Shown here: positions 1 through 7,004 of the stretch, piece by piece
Layout: the number at the start of each line of letters is the position of its first letter
Position numbering within the stretch: the stretch's first letter is position 1
NCBI RefSeq assembly: GCF_001653135.1
Contig: NZ_BDDS01000009.1
Location: 1-64,000 of the forward strand
Length of the DNA: 64,000 nucleotides
Direction of reading: 5' to 3'
From: Pseudoalteromonas neustonica
GTDB taxonomy: Bacteria; Pseudomonadota; Gammaproteobacteria; Enterobacterales; Alteromonadaceae
Program-made: the position numbers and the translations under genes
The notes under the pieces: generated by a model
What the model was told of the DNA's origin: nothing
The model's input: the letters and a program-made list of their open reading frames with translations, nothing else
Databases searched by the model: none

Positions 1-33
1 TTCAATCTGAGCCATGATCAAACTCTTCAATTA
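1..33 (-). rRNA. rrs: 16S ribosomal RNA, 5' end only (partial)
   Basis: Read on the minus strand, these bases are the conserved first ~33 nt of 16S rRNA (AATTGAAGAGTTTGATCATG and following). The rest of the rRNA operon lies to the left of the window. The mature 5' end is placed at about 33 by alignment from memory with E. coli 16S. Confidence 0.95.
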
Positions 34-280
34 AAAGTTTTTTCTGTTCTCATCCAATAAAGAATGAAGAACCTGCTCAATGAATTCTGAATTTATTTAA
101 TATCTTTCGATATTGAATTGACTGTGCCGAATAATTATTAAAAATAACTACTCTGTTGGTCACTCAGTTTCTCTTTCGAGAAATCACATTGAGACTCTAA
201 ATTTTTTGCCTCACTACCGAAGTAGCTTGGCTGTTAGAACTCAATCTGTACGAGTGCCCACACAGATGATTGCTTTATAT

Positions 281-292
281 TGTTAAAGAACG
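281..292 (-). promoter_or_regulatory. rRNA leader boxA antitermination element
   Basis: The minus strand reads CGTTCTTTAACA, close to the E. coli rrn boxA TGCTCTTTAACA. It is followed by CTGTGTGGGCACTCG, which also matches the familiar E. coli rrn leader. This is the site where NusB/NusE load for rRNA antitermination. It sits about 250 nt upstream of the mature 16S end. Confidence 0.75.
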
Positions 293-331
293 TTGCGATT
301 AAAGTTAAACTTTATCTCGCTAGGGCTGCGC

Positions 332-359
332 ATATTACGCTTTCCATTTTTTTTGTCAA
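332..359 (-). promoter_or_regulatory. rrn promoter, proximal (P2-like)
   Basis: On the minus strand there is a perfect -35 TTGACA (354-359), a 16-nt spacer and a -10 TAATAT (332-337). A GCGC discriminator follows directly, typical of stringently controlled rRNA promoters. The A8 run overlaps the end of the -35 and the spacer. Confidence 0.8.
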
Positions 360-464
360 CACTTAAATTTAAACTTTATAAAAATTCAAACCCAAGTTTT
401 ACTCGACTCACTGATTAACTCTTGCCCCGCTAAGCGTTGCTGTCTGCCTTCTCAGTGGGGTCGC

Positions 465-492
465 ATTATAGGGCGCGGCGGATTTTACGCAA
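465..492 (-). promoter_or_regulatory. rrn promoter, distal (P1-like)
   Basis: On the minus strand there is a -35 TTGCGT (487-492), a 16-nt spacer and a perfect -10 TATAAT (465-470), then a GC-rich GCGACCCC discriminator. The DNA upstream of the -35 is AT-rich and could act as an UP element. Two tandem promoters with GC-rich discriminators are the usual rRNA arrangement. Confidence 0.8.
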
Positions 493-645
493 GCGTTATT
501 TGAAGAAAACTTGAAATAAAGTACTGTTCGAGCAAATATCAAACGAAACGTTCGAAAACACATCTAAACTAAGCCAGTATTTAGTAATTAGAGCAAGGTG
601 CACTTGAACAAGTCACTACATCGGACAAAAAAACAGCAAAACCAT

Positions 646-674
646 TTGCATATATGAAATTTCATATATACAAT
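646..674 (+). promoter_or_regulatory. ars operon promoter with embedded palindromic operator
   Basis: A -35 TTGCAT (646-651), a 17-nt spacer and a -10 TACAAT (669-674) form a good sigma-70 promoter. A perfect 20-bp palindrome, ATATATGAAATTTCATATAT (650-669), fills the spacer. This is the placement expected for an ArsR/SmtB repressor that blocks RNA polymerase until arsenite is bound. The first gene downstream encodes such a regulator, so autoregulation is the natural inference. Confidence 0.75.
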
Positions 675-704
675 ATTGAAAAACACCTGATTGATACACT
701 CTTT

Positions 705-1541
705 ATGCCTAACAGTTGTAAACCAAAAATAACCGTGCTGTTTATATGTACTGAAAACTCAGCACGTTCACAAATTGCTGAGGCTCTACTACGCCATAAA
801 GCAAATGAGCGGTTTGAAGTATATAGTGCGGGTACTACACCAAGCATTATCGACCCACGAACGCTTTTGGCTTTAGAGACATTTGCTATTCCAACATCAT
901 CACTACTTGCAAAAAGTATTAAGTATTTTGAAAGTAGGCAATTTGATTACGTTATTACGTTATGCGATCAAGCTAATCAAGAATGCCGTGCTTATCCATA
1001 TGCAGTAAATCAACTTGCATGGGATCTTCCAGATCCCAAAACACGCTCAGGCTTAAACCCATTTTTAATGACTATTAATGAATTGAATAATCGTTTAATT
1101 ATGTTTCTTAAGGTAATAAACAATACCGAGCAAACCACACACGATGAACTCACCAAAAATACTTTTATAAATGAACAAGCGCAGCCAGTGCATTTTGATC
1201 CCATTGTTTTTTATAAATGCCTAACGGATGAGATACGCTTAAAAACACTTATGCTTGCCAATTACCATGGCGAACTATGCGTATGTGAATTAATGATAGC
1301 GCTAAATGAACAAAGCCAACCTAAGGTATCCCGTAATTTAGCTGTACTAAAGAAAGCAAACATAATCACTGATAGAAAGAATGGCCAATGGGTATTTTAT
1401 CAAATCAACCCGTTTTTACCTGATTGGGCTAAAGCAATCATTAACCAAACGACTGAAAGTAACATTGCTTTAATAATTGACGACTTAAAAAGATTAGCTG
1501 TAATGCATGACCGCCCAGATAAAGTCAGCTTTTGCCGCTAA
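705..1541 (+). CDS. arsR: LMW-phosphatase/arsenate-reductase-like domain fused to ArsR repressor
   Basis: Predicted arsenic-responsive repressor of the operon. The N-terminal ~130 residues have the low-molecular-weight phosphatase/ArsC fold, with the C-X5-R loop CTENSAR at about residues 15-21 and a DLPDP acid motif near 107-111. The C-terminal ~100 residues are an ArsR/SmtB winged helix with the As(III)-binding signature ELCVCEL (Cys ~192 and 194). An in-frame ATG at 654 would add 17 residues, but it lies inside the promoter and operator, so the ATG at 705 is preferred although its ribosome-binding site is weak. Fusion makes arsenate reduction and arsenite sensing possible in one chain; whether the phosphatase domain is active is not shown by sequence. 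Confidence 0.85.
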   Translation: MPNSCKPKITVLFICTENSARSQIAEALLRHKANERFEVYSAGTTPSIIDPRTLLALETFAIPTSSLLAKSIKYFESRQFDYVITLCDQANQECRAYPYAVNQLAWDLPDPKTRSGLNPFLMTINELNNRLIMFLKVINNTEQTTHDELTKNTFINEQAQPVHFDPIVFYKCLTDEIRLKTLMLANYHGELCVCELMIALNEQSQPKVSRNLAVLKKANIITDRKNGQWVFYQINPFLPDWAKAIINQTTESNIALIIDDLKRLAVMHDRPDKVSFCR

Positions 1542-1609
1542 CGACTATTAATAAGAGTTTCATTTAAAATTAAACTTAAACACATACACAACCAAGTAAG
1601 GATTTAACA

Positions 1610-2620
1610 ATGGCTATAAAAGTGGGTATTAACGGTTTTGGCCGTATGGGACGTTTAACAATGCGCGCAGCGTATGATTGGGCCGATATTGAAATTGTTC
1701 ATATTAACGACCCCGCAGGTAATGCTGAAACATTTGCGCATTTAATGACGTTTGATTCAGTGCACGGTAAATGGCACCACGAAGCAGAGCATACTGACAA
1801 TACAATAGTTATTAATGGTAAAGCTATTGGCTTTACACAAAATACCAAAACTCAAGACACTGACTGGTCTAACTGTGATGTTGTTATTGAAGCTTCGGGT
1901 AAAATTAAAACCAAAGCCTTATTACAAGCCTATCTTGATCAAGGTGTAAAACGCGTTGTAGTAACCGCACCAGTAAAAGAAAATGGTATTTTAAATGTTG
2001 TAATGGGGGTAAACGACCACCTTTATAATAAAGACACTTACCCAATTGTTACTGCGGCATCGTGTACAACTAATTGTATCGCACCTGTTGTTAAAGTGCT
2101 CCAAGAGCAAATAGGTATTAAACATGGATCAATCACTACGATTCATGACATAACTAACACACAAACTATTATAGATGCGCCGCATAAAGATTTACGTCGT
2201 GCGCGTTCATGTGGCACTAGTTTGATCCCTACAACAACAGGTTCAGCAACGGCTATCACTCATATATTTCCGGAGTTACAAGGCAAATTAAACGGCCACG
2301 CAATTCGTGTACCTTTAACAAATGCATCAATTACTGATTGTGTATTTGAACTTAACCGCGATACCACGGTTGAAGAGGTTAACAGCTTGCTAAAACAAGC
2401 CTCTGAAAATGAACTTAAAAATATCATGGGTTATGAAGAGCGCCCGTTAGTCTCTGTTGATTATAAAACAGATCCTCGCTCAAGCATTATTGATGCCTTA
2501 TCGACCATGGTCATTAACAATACACAAGTAAAACTCTACGTCTGGTATGACAATGAATGGGGCTATGCAAACCGCACCGCAGAGCTCGTTTTAAAAGTTG
2601 GCTTGGCAGATAAGGAATAA
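1610..2620 (+). CDS. ArsJ-associated glyceraldehyde-3-phosphate dehydrogenase
   Basis: A GAPDH of 336 aa (usual family length) with an N-terminal [11 protein letters not shown]ossmann motif and the active-site ASCTTNC (Cys152), with His179 as its catalytic partner. In ArsJ operons this enzyme is known to use arsenate in place of phosphate, making 1-arseno-3-phosphoglycerate, which ArsJ exports. The SD TAAGGA lies just before the ATG. It is 68 nt after the regulator and 5 nt before arsJ, so the three genes form one operon. The role is assigned from context; the sequence alone says only GAPDH. Confidence 0.9.
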   Translation: MAIKVGINGFGRMGRLTMRAAYDWADIEIVHINDPAGNAETFAHLMTFDSVHGKWHHEAEHTDNTIVINGKAIGFTQNTKTQDTDWSNCDVVIEASGKIKTKALLQAYLDQGVKRVVVTAPVKENGILNVVMGVNDHLYNKDTYPIVTAASCTTNCIAPVVKVLQEQIGIKHGSITTIHDITNTQTIIDAPHKDLRRARSCGTSLIPTTTGSATAITHIFPELQGKLNGHAIRVPLTNASITDCVFELNRDTTVEEVNSLLKQASENELKNIMGYEERPLVSVDYKTDPRSSIIDALSTMVINNTQVKLYVWYDNEWGYANRTAELVLKVGLADKE

Positions 2621-2625
2621 CCAAC

Positions 2626-3852
2626 ATGGGGCTAATTACGTCATTATCACCGCAAATAAAACAATATTTGGTGATTACAGGCAATTATTGGGCATTCACC
2701 CTGACTGATGGTGCACTGCGTATGTTGATCGTGCTGTATTTTCATCAATTAGGTTATGATCCATTAAGTATTGCTATGCTATTTTTGTTTTATGAGATCT
2801 TTGGCGTAATTACAAACCTTGTCGGCGGTTGGTTAGGCGCTCGCTTTGGTTTAAATAGAACCATGAACATTGGTCTTGCATTACAAATTGTTGCCTTGGC
2901 AATGTTATTAGCCCCAACATCTATGCTAAGTATTTTATATGTAATGGCAGCACAAGCACTTTCTGGGATCGCAAAAGATCTCAATAAAATGAGTGCAAAA
3001 AGTGCCATTAAATTACTCGTTCCCAGTGATGAACAAAGCCAACTATACAAATGGGTAGCATTACTTACCGGCTCAAAAAACACCCTAAAAGGAGTGGGTT
3101 TCTTTTTAGGTGGTTTACTACTTACCCTACTTGAATTTCATGGTGCAATACTTGCCATGATTTGCATGCTTACAGCAGTATGGCTATTTAGCTTATTCGC
3201 GTTAAAAGAAGACTTAGGCAAAGCTAAAAACAAAGCTAAATTTAGTGAGTTATTTTCAAAGAGCAAAGCGATTAATGTACTCTCCGCGGCGCGGTTATTT
3301 TTATTCGGCGCCAGAGATGTCTGGTTTGTAGTGGCGCTGCCAGTATTCTTGGCTGCAACATTTGGCTGGGATCACTGGTGGGTTGGCGGCTTTATGGCAA
3401 GCTGGGTAATTGGTTATGGCATAGTGCAATCATTTGCACCTGCTTTTACTGGTAAAAAGTCAGGGCAAGTACCCAATGGCCGTAGTGCATTTTTATGGGC
3501 TAGCTACTTAACCATCATTCCTGCACTGATAGCCTTAGCGCTGCATTATGATTTTTATATACAAGCAGCCATTATTATCGGCTTACTGATATTTGGTGTT
3601 GTGTTTGCTATTAACTCATCATTACACAGCTATTTAATTGTCAGCCTTGCTGATAGTGATGGCGTGTCACTTGATGTGGGCTTTTACTATATGGCCAATG
3701 CCATGGGAAGATTAATAGGCACTGTTTTATCTGGTTGGGTATATCAGCAATATGGGCTTGAAGCGTGTTTATGGATCTCAAGCGCGTTTATTGCGTTAGC
3801 CGCCTTACTTTCTTTAGCATTACCACAAACGGCCGAAGTACCCTCACCATAA
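2626..3852 (+). CDS. arsJ: ArsJ organoarsenical efflux MFS transporter
   Basis: A 408-aa major facilitator protein with about 12 hydrophobic segments. It directly follows the GAPDH gene (5-nt gap) with SD AAGGA. The family exports 1-arseno-3-phosphoglycerate, which breaks down outside the cell to arsenate, giving As(V) resistance without reduction. The N-terminal YWAFTLTDGALRMLIVLYFH segment and the pairing with GAPDH are characteristic of ArsJ. Located in the inner membrane. Confidence 0.9.
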   Translation: MGLITSLSPQIKQYLVITGNYWAFTLTDGALRMLIVLYFHQLGYDPLSIAMLFLFYEIFGVITNLVGGWLGARFGLNRTMNIGLALQIVALAMLLAPTSMLSILYVMAAQALSGIAKDLNKMSAKSAIKLLVPSDEQSQLYKWVALLTGSKNTLKGVGFFLGGLLLTLLEFHGAILAMICMLTAVWLFSLFALKEDLGKAKNKAKFSELFSKSKAINVLSAARLFLFGARDVWFVVALPVFLAATFGWDHWWVGGFMASWVIGYGIVQSFAPAFTGKKSGQVPNGRSAFLWASYLTIIPALIALALHYDFYIQAAIIIGLLIFGVVFAINSSLHSYLIVSLADSDGVSLDVGFYYMANAMGRLIGTVLSGWVYQQYGLEACLWISSAFIALAALLSLALPQTAEVPSP

Positions 3853-3861
3853 TTTAGTTTA

Positions 3862-3892
3862 TTCCTGTATTGTATTTTTCACGATACAGGAA
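3862..3892 (+). terminator. Hairpin after arsJ, possible terminator without T-tract
   Basis: TTCCTGTAT (3862-3870) pairs with ATACAGGAA (3884-3892) around a 13-nt loop, 10 nt after the arsJ stop. No run of T follows, so intrinsic termination is uncertain; it may instead protect the 3' end of the mRNA. Confidence 0.35.
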
Positions 3893-3985
3893 CGCCCTCA
3901 ACTACTATCCCTAAATATGGAACGGTTAATGCATTAACTTTTGACTATAAAAAACATGTCAATTTTTAGCCGCACGGGACGCACA

Positions 3986-4408
3986 ATGAACTTAACAACA
4001 ACACCCTCATCACTGCTCACAGATCCAAATTATTTAAAACAATCACAAGCAAACACCCAGCAAGCAAATAACACGGAAGAACAAACAACTTCGACTAAAA
4101 CGGCTAAAAATATTGATGATGAAGCAACTCAAAATAAAACTGACAGTGACGAAACAGCTGAAACCGCACAACAACAAATGATTAAAAATATTAAAGATCT
4201 ACAAAATAAAATGCAGAGCCTTGAAACTGACAAAAGCCTGTCTAAAACTGAGCAACAAACTAAACTTGCAGAGTTACAACAAGAATTAGACAGCGAGCTT
4301 ATTTCAATACAGATAAGTGTTAAAAAGAACGTATCAACATTGATGGGGAATTTATTTTCATCAGCAGGGAATACTAGCTCAGGTTTATTGTTTAACCATC
4401 GCGCCTAA
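3986..4408 (+). CDS. Small coiled-coil protein of unknown function
   Basis: 140 aa from the ATG at 3986, chosen because GGGA lies about 10 nt upstream; TTG 3941 and ATG 3956 are earlier in-frame options. The first half is a polar, Thr/Gln/Asn-rich low-complexity stretch. Residues ~65-120 are a Gln/Lys/Glu-rich heptad region that should form a coiled coil, and the C-terminus is short and mildly hydrophobic. It has no signal peptide. It vaguely resembles the FlxA-like family, but I do not recognise it firmly. It stands alone between arsJ and the tRNA. Confidence 0.6.
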   Translation: MNLTTTPSSLLTDPNYLKQSQANTQQANNTEEQTTSTKTAKNIDDEATQNKTDSDETAETAQQQMIKNIKDLQNKMQSLETDKSLSKTEQQTKLAELQQELDSELISIQISVKKNVSTLMGNLFSSAGNTSSGLLFNHRA

Positions 4409-4456
4409 TGACAGCATTTAGAGTTGTTAATTATTTTTATTGGAAGTCTTTAAAAG

Positions 4457-4533
4457 TGGTGGCCCCTCCCAGACTCGAACTGGGGACCTAACGATTATGA
4501 GTCGTGTGCTCTAACCAACTGAGCTAAGGGGCC
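4457..4533 (-). tRNA. tRNA-Ile2 (anticodon CAT, lysidine-modified)
   Basis: The minus strand folds as a 77-nt tRNA: acceptor GGCCCCT, D-arm GCTCAGTTGGTTAGAGC, anticodon loop CTCATAA, T-loop TTCGAGT and an encoded CCA end. The CAT anticodon with a GGCCCC acceptor matches the E. coli tRNA-Ile2 pattern rather than Met tRNAs, so the wobble C is expected to be changed to lysidine by TilS to read AUA. The outermost anticodon-stem pair (C-T) is mismatched. Confidence 0.9.
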
Positions 4534-4611
4534 ATTTTGTATTAGCATATGTTAGTTAACTAACGCTAAATTTTGAAGCGTTTAACCACAAGAGCGGTTA
4601 AAGCGGGTTGC

Positions 4612-4640
4612 AGTATAAAAAGTTTTTACCGCCTTGTCAC
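4612..4640 (-). promoter_or_regulatory. Promoter of tRNA-Ile2
   Basis: On the minus strand there is a -35 GTGACA (4635-4640), a 17-nt spacer and a -10 TATACT (4612-4617). The start would fall near 4605, about 70 nt before the tRNA. The rest of 4534-4811 contains the inverted repeats GTTAGTTAACTAAC and TTTAACC/GGTTAAA but no gene that I can see. Confidence 0.6.
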
Positions 4641-4811
4641 TAGCAAAAACCTTTATTTTAACAATGAATAAGCCAACTGCTTAAATAGTAATCGCAAAAC
4701 ACTTAATTGCACATTAAAACCGCAACTAGTAATGCTTAATCTATCTTTTGACCTTGGTTAAGCTAAATAATAATTAAGCATCGGGGTAAATTACATAGCT
4801 TTAAACTACCG

Positions 4812-6416
4812 TTACTTTGATTTAGAAGAGATATCACTCCATTTTAAACCAAATTTACTCAAATACTTTTGTAACCTACTTGAATCGTTTATTTGAGACT
4901 TAAGCGTGCGGCTTACGTTAAATAACTCCCTCCCCGCAGAGGCCATACTATTGTGCTGCTGGCAAATAGTAAGCACATAGCCAAGCTGATTAATATCAAA
5001 ATCATCTAATGTATCGACCTGAGTTTTTTCGAGATAATGTAAAAGCACATTCGAAGATGATTGCTGATTGTAAGGATACCACGCTTGCTTTAAGCGCTTT
5101 ATTTCATCGTTAACATCTTCCACCGTGATCCGAGAAGAATCCGCCAAAGTACACAACCTTGTAATTGCAGAGCTCAAATCCCGAAAGTTGCCAGTCCATA
5201 GAGCCTCGTTTGATGTGGCAAAGTTAATGAAGGTACTTTTAGCTTCTTTGTTAAATTGTACACGGCGCCCCATTTTTTTAGCATAGAGATCGACTTCGTA
5301 ATCGATATTTGCAGGAATATCTTCTTTTCGATCTTTAAGTGCCGGTAACTCGTATGTCCACAAATTAATACGGGCAAATAAATCAGCTCTAAAATGACCT
5401 TTGGCTATCTCTTGCTTCAAATTACGATTTGTACCTGCAATTAATTGAAAATTACTTTGTATGGGTGTATCACTGCCAACAGGATGAAAAGTTTTATTTT
5501 CAATTGCATGGAGTAACATTGCCTGTTCTTCTAAACCGAGCTCACCTATTTCGTCTAAAAATAACACGCCGTCATGGGCTGTCAGTAAAAAGCCATCTCT
5601 TGCTTGTTGCGCGCCAGTGAATGCCCCTTTTGTGTGGCCAAAGAGCGCAGCCATCGCATTTTCACCTTTTAACGTGGCGCAATTTACTGATACCAACGTG
5701 CCTTTTAACATAGAACGTTTTTTCTTTAATTGAAATATACGGGTTGCCAGCTGGCTTTTACCCGCCCCAGTCGGCCCGGTTAAAAGCATTGGGTCGTGCG
5801 AGCGAATTGCTACTTTTTCTATTTGCGTGATCAGCTGATTAAAAAAGACGTTTTTAGTTTCTATCCCGCCTTTTAAAAACTCTTTACCTTGCTGATGCTC
5901 TACATCAAACCGAGTTGCTAATTGATCATACTTGGATAAATCCAGATCGATGACCTGTATACGTCCTATCGATTTATTATTGTTATTGTGATCCGGTGAT
6001 GTTTGAATCAAACGCCCTGGGAAATGGCGGCTTTCTGTAAGCAAGTAGCTGCATATTTGCACAACATGCGTACCTGTTGTGATATGAAATAAGTAATCAT
6101 TTTTATCTGTATCAAAAGTATAGTGCTGGCACCAATCAAACAGCTTTGCATACACTTCTTCAAAATCCCAAGGGTCACTAAAATTAAGTTGATGCAACTT
6201 AACATTCGTCTCAGGCGAGATAGACTCAATATCCACTGCAACATTATTAGCAAGGCGGTGACTGTGATTATCATGCAGCATATGCAGCTGGTTAACGATT
6301 AGATCATCTTGACTGCACAAACTTACGTTGGGCCGCCACTTAGCCCATCTATCAGATCTTTTACCTACATAATCTAACTGTGTACCAATTAAACTAACGA
6401 CAACGGTGTCTTTCAC
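4812..6416 (-). CDS. rtcR: RtcR, sigma-54 activator of the RNA-repair operon
   Basis: 534 aa, the usual RtcR length. The N-terminal ~185 residues are the CARF-like ligand domain (SLIGT at 8-12, HITTGTHV at 111-118). Next comes an AAA+ sigma-54 activator domain: Walker A GPTGAGKS 214-221, the GAFTGA loop 264-269 that contacts sigma-54, and Walker B VLFLDE 284-289. A Fis-type helix-turn-helix lies at the C-terminus. GTG start with GGAT upstream. It is transcribed away from the operon it should control, whose sigma-54 promoter is at 6565. In E. coli and Salmonella, RtcR responds to RNA ends carrying 2',3'-cyclic phosphate; that trigger is inferred here. Confidence 0.93.
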   Translation of the reverse strand: MKDTVVVSLIGTQLDYVGKRSDRWAKWRPNVSLCSQDDLIVNQLHMLHDNHSHRLANNVAVDIESISPETNVKLHQLNFSDPWDFEEVYAKLFDWCQHYTFDTDKNDYLFHITTGTHVVQICSYLLTESRHFPGRLIQTSPDHNNNNKSIGRIQVIDLDLSKYDQLATRFDVEHQQGKEFLKGGIETKNVFFNQLITQIEKVAIRSHDPMLLTGPTGAGKSQLATRIFQLKKKRSMLKGTLVSVNCATLKGENAMAALFGHTKGAFTGAQQARDGFLLTAHDGVLFLDEIGELGLEEQAMLLHAIENKTFHPVGSDTPIQSNFQLIAGTNRNLKQEIAKGHFRADLFARINLWTYELPALKDRKEDIPANIDYEVDLYAKKMGRRVQFNKEAKSTFINFATSNEALWTGNFRDLSSAITRLCTLADSSRITVEDVNDEIKRLKQAWYPYNQQSSSNVLLHYLEKTQVDTLDDFDINQLGYVLTICQQHNSMASAGRELFNVSRTLKSQINDSSRLQKYLSKFGLKWSDISSKSK

Positions 6417-6564
6417 TTTATATCCATATAGATAACCTTAATATCTAAAAACAATACATAACAACAAAAAACCAATCAAGCTTAATAATCAAAAACGGTG
6501 ATGAAAATAATTTAAATTCATTAAAACAACAACTTAAAAACAAAAACAAACATTAAAATGCACT

Positions 6565-6580
6565 TGGCACGTGACTTGTA
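6565..6580 (+). promoter_or_regulatory. Sigma-54 (RpoN) promoter of the RNA-repair operon
   Basis: TGGCACGTGACTTGTA matches the sigma-54 consensus TGGCAC-N5-TTGCA at all bases but one, including the -24 GG, with T in place of C at the -12 GC. Transcription should start near 6592. It lies 149 bp upstream of the divergent rtcR gene. No RtcR enhancer site could be picked out with confidence in the AT-rich 6417-6564 stretch. Confidence 0.85.
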
Positions 6581-6669
6581 ATTACATAGGAGTCTGATTA
6601 ATTGGATGTGATTCAAAAAGTCACTCTGGTGCGCTCAACACTGTTGCCGCGTATTCCTAATCAAACAAC

Positions 6670-6738
6670 TATTAAAGTAGCTCAGAGGTAGAGCAACGGC
6701 TCAGTGCCGTGTGCGAAGGTTCGAATCCTTCCTTAATA
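6670..6738 (+). ncRNA. tRNA-like RNA 1 in the RNA-repair operon leader
   Basis: It folds as a degenerate tRNA. The D-arm is GCTC-AGAGGTA-GAGC (6680-6694), the anticodon-position hairpin ACGGC-TCAGT-GCCGT (6696-6710) has only a 5-nt loop, and the T-arm GAAGG-TTCGAAT-CCTTC (6715-6731) is perfect. The acceptor strands TATTAAAG (6670-6677) and CTTAATA (6732-6738) pair over 7 bp if one A is bulged. No CCA is encoded. It sits about 80 nt into the sigma-54 transcript. Salmonella repair operons carry tRNA-mimicking Yrl RNAs at the equivalent locus with an Rsr (Ro60) protein, but no Rsr gene is seen here. A true tRNA is unlikely because of the short loop and bulged acceptor. Confidence 0.7.
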
Positions 6739-6742
6739 ATAC

Positions 6743-6813
6743 CCTTTAAAGGTAGCTCAACTGGTAGAGCAGCGGTTATGCCGCTTGTTGTGGGTTCAAG
6801 TCCCACCCTAAAC
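6743..6813 (+). ncRNA. tRNA-like RNA 2 in the RNA-repair operon leader
   Basis: A second degenerate tRNA, 4 nt after the first. D-arm GCTC-AACTGGTA-GAGC (6755-6770), a 5-bp hairpin AGCGG-TTATG-CCGCT (6771-6785) with a 5-nt loop where the anticodon would be, and a perfect T-arm GTGGG-TTCAAGT-CCCAC (6790-6806). The acceptor is weak: TTTAAAGG (6745-6752) pairs with CCTAAA (6807-6812) only if two A are bulged. No CCA is encoded. Its elbow (D and T loops) is tRNA-like enough to attract tRNA-modifying or tRNA-binding proteins. The same odd loop size as element 1 points to a shared, selected design rather than decay. Confidence 0.7.
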
Positions 6814-6837
6814 ATAAATATAAATATAAATATAAAT
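6814..6837 (+). repeat. Hexanucleotide repeat (ATAAAT)x4
   Basis: Four exact tandem copies of ATAAAT immediately follow the second tRNA-like element. It would be an unstructured linker in the RNA and a possible RNase E entry site that frees the tRNA-like RNAs from the mRNA (inference). It may also be a slippage hotspot. Confidence 0.85.
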
Positions 6838-6864
6838 ACGTTAGTAAGTAGTTAGTACCACTGC

Positions 6865-6980
6865 TTGATAAACGCCTAACACGAATAAGCCTTGGCAAGC
6901 CGGATGCTCCCCATCGCAATCTCGTTTTGAGCTTTTATCAAAAAAGTATTTAACCCTTGCTAACCCCTTAACTTAAGGGG
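6865..6980 (+). other. Structured leader before the slipin gene
   Basis: TTGATAAA (6865-6872) can pair with TTTATCAA (6934-6941). Just downstream, CCCCTTAA-C-TTAAGGGG (6964-6980) is a perfect inverted repeat, followed by AGTAAAAACA and the slipin ribosome-binding site. There is no T-tract, so it is not a standard terminator. It could be a processing stem or a 3' barrier that separates the small RNAs from the coding mRNA. Confidence 0.4.
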
Positions 6981-7004
6981 AGTAAAAACAATAAGGAATT
7001 TAAA

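Noticed and set aside
654..704. Extending the arsR fusion to the ATG at 654
   Set aside because: That ATG sits in the palindromic operator and upstream of the predicted -10 box, so it would not be on the mRNA.
4457..4533. tRNA-Ile2 as the attachment site of an RNA-repair island
   Set aside because: The repair genes lie on the 5' side of the tRNA, and no direct repeat of its 3' end or integrase was seen.
6670..6813. Calling the two leader elements ordinary tRNA genes
   Set aside because: The anticodon-position loops are 5 nt if the full stem forms, acceptor stems need bulges, and no CCA is encoded.
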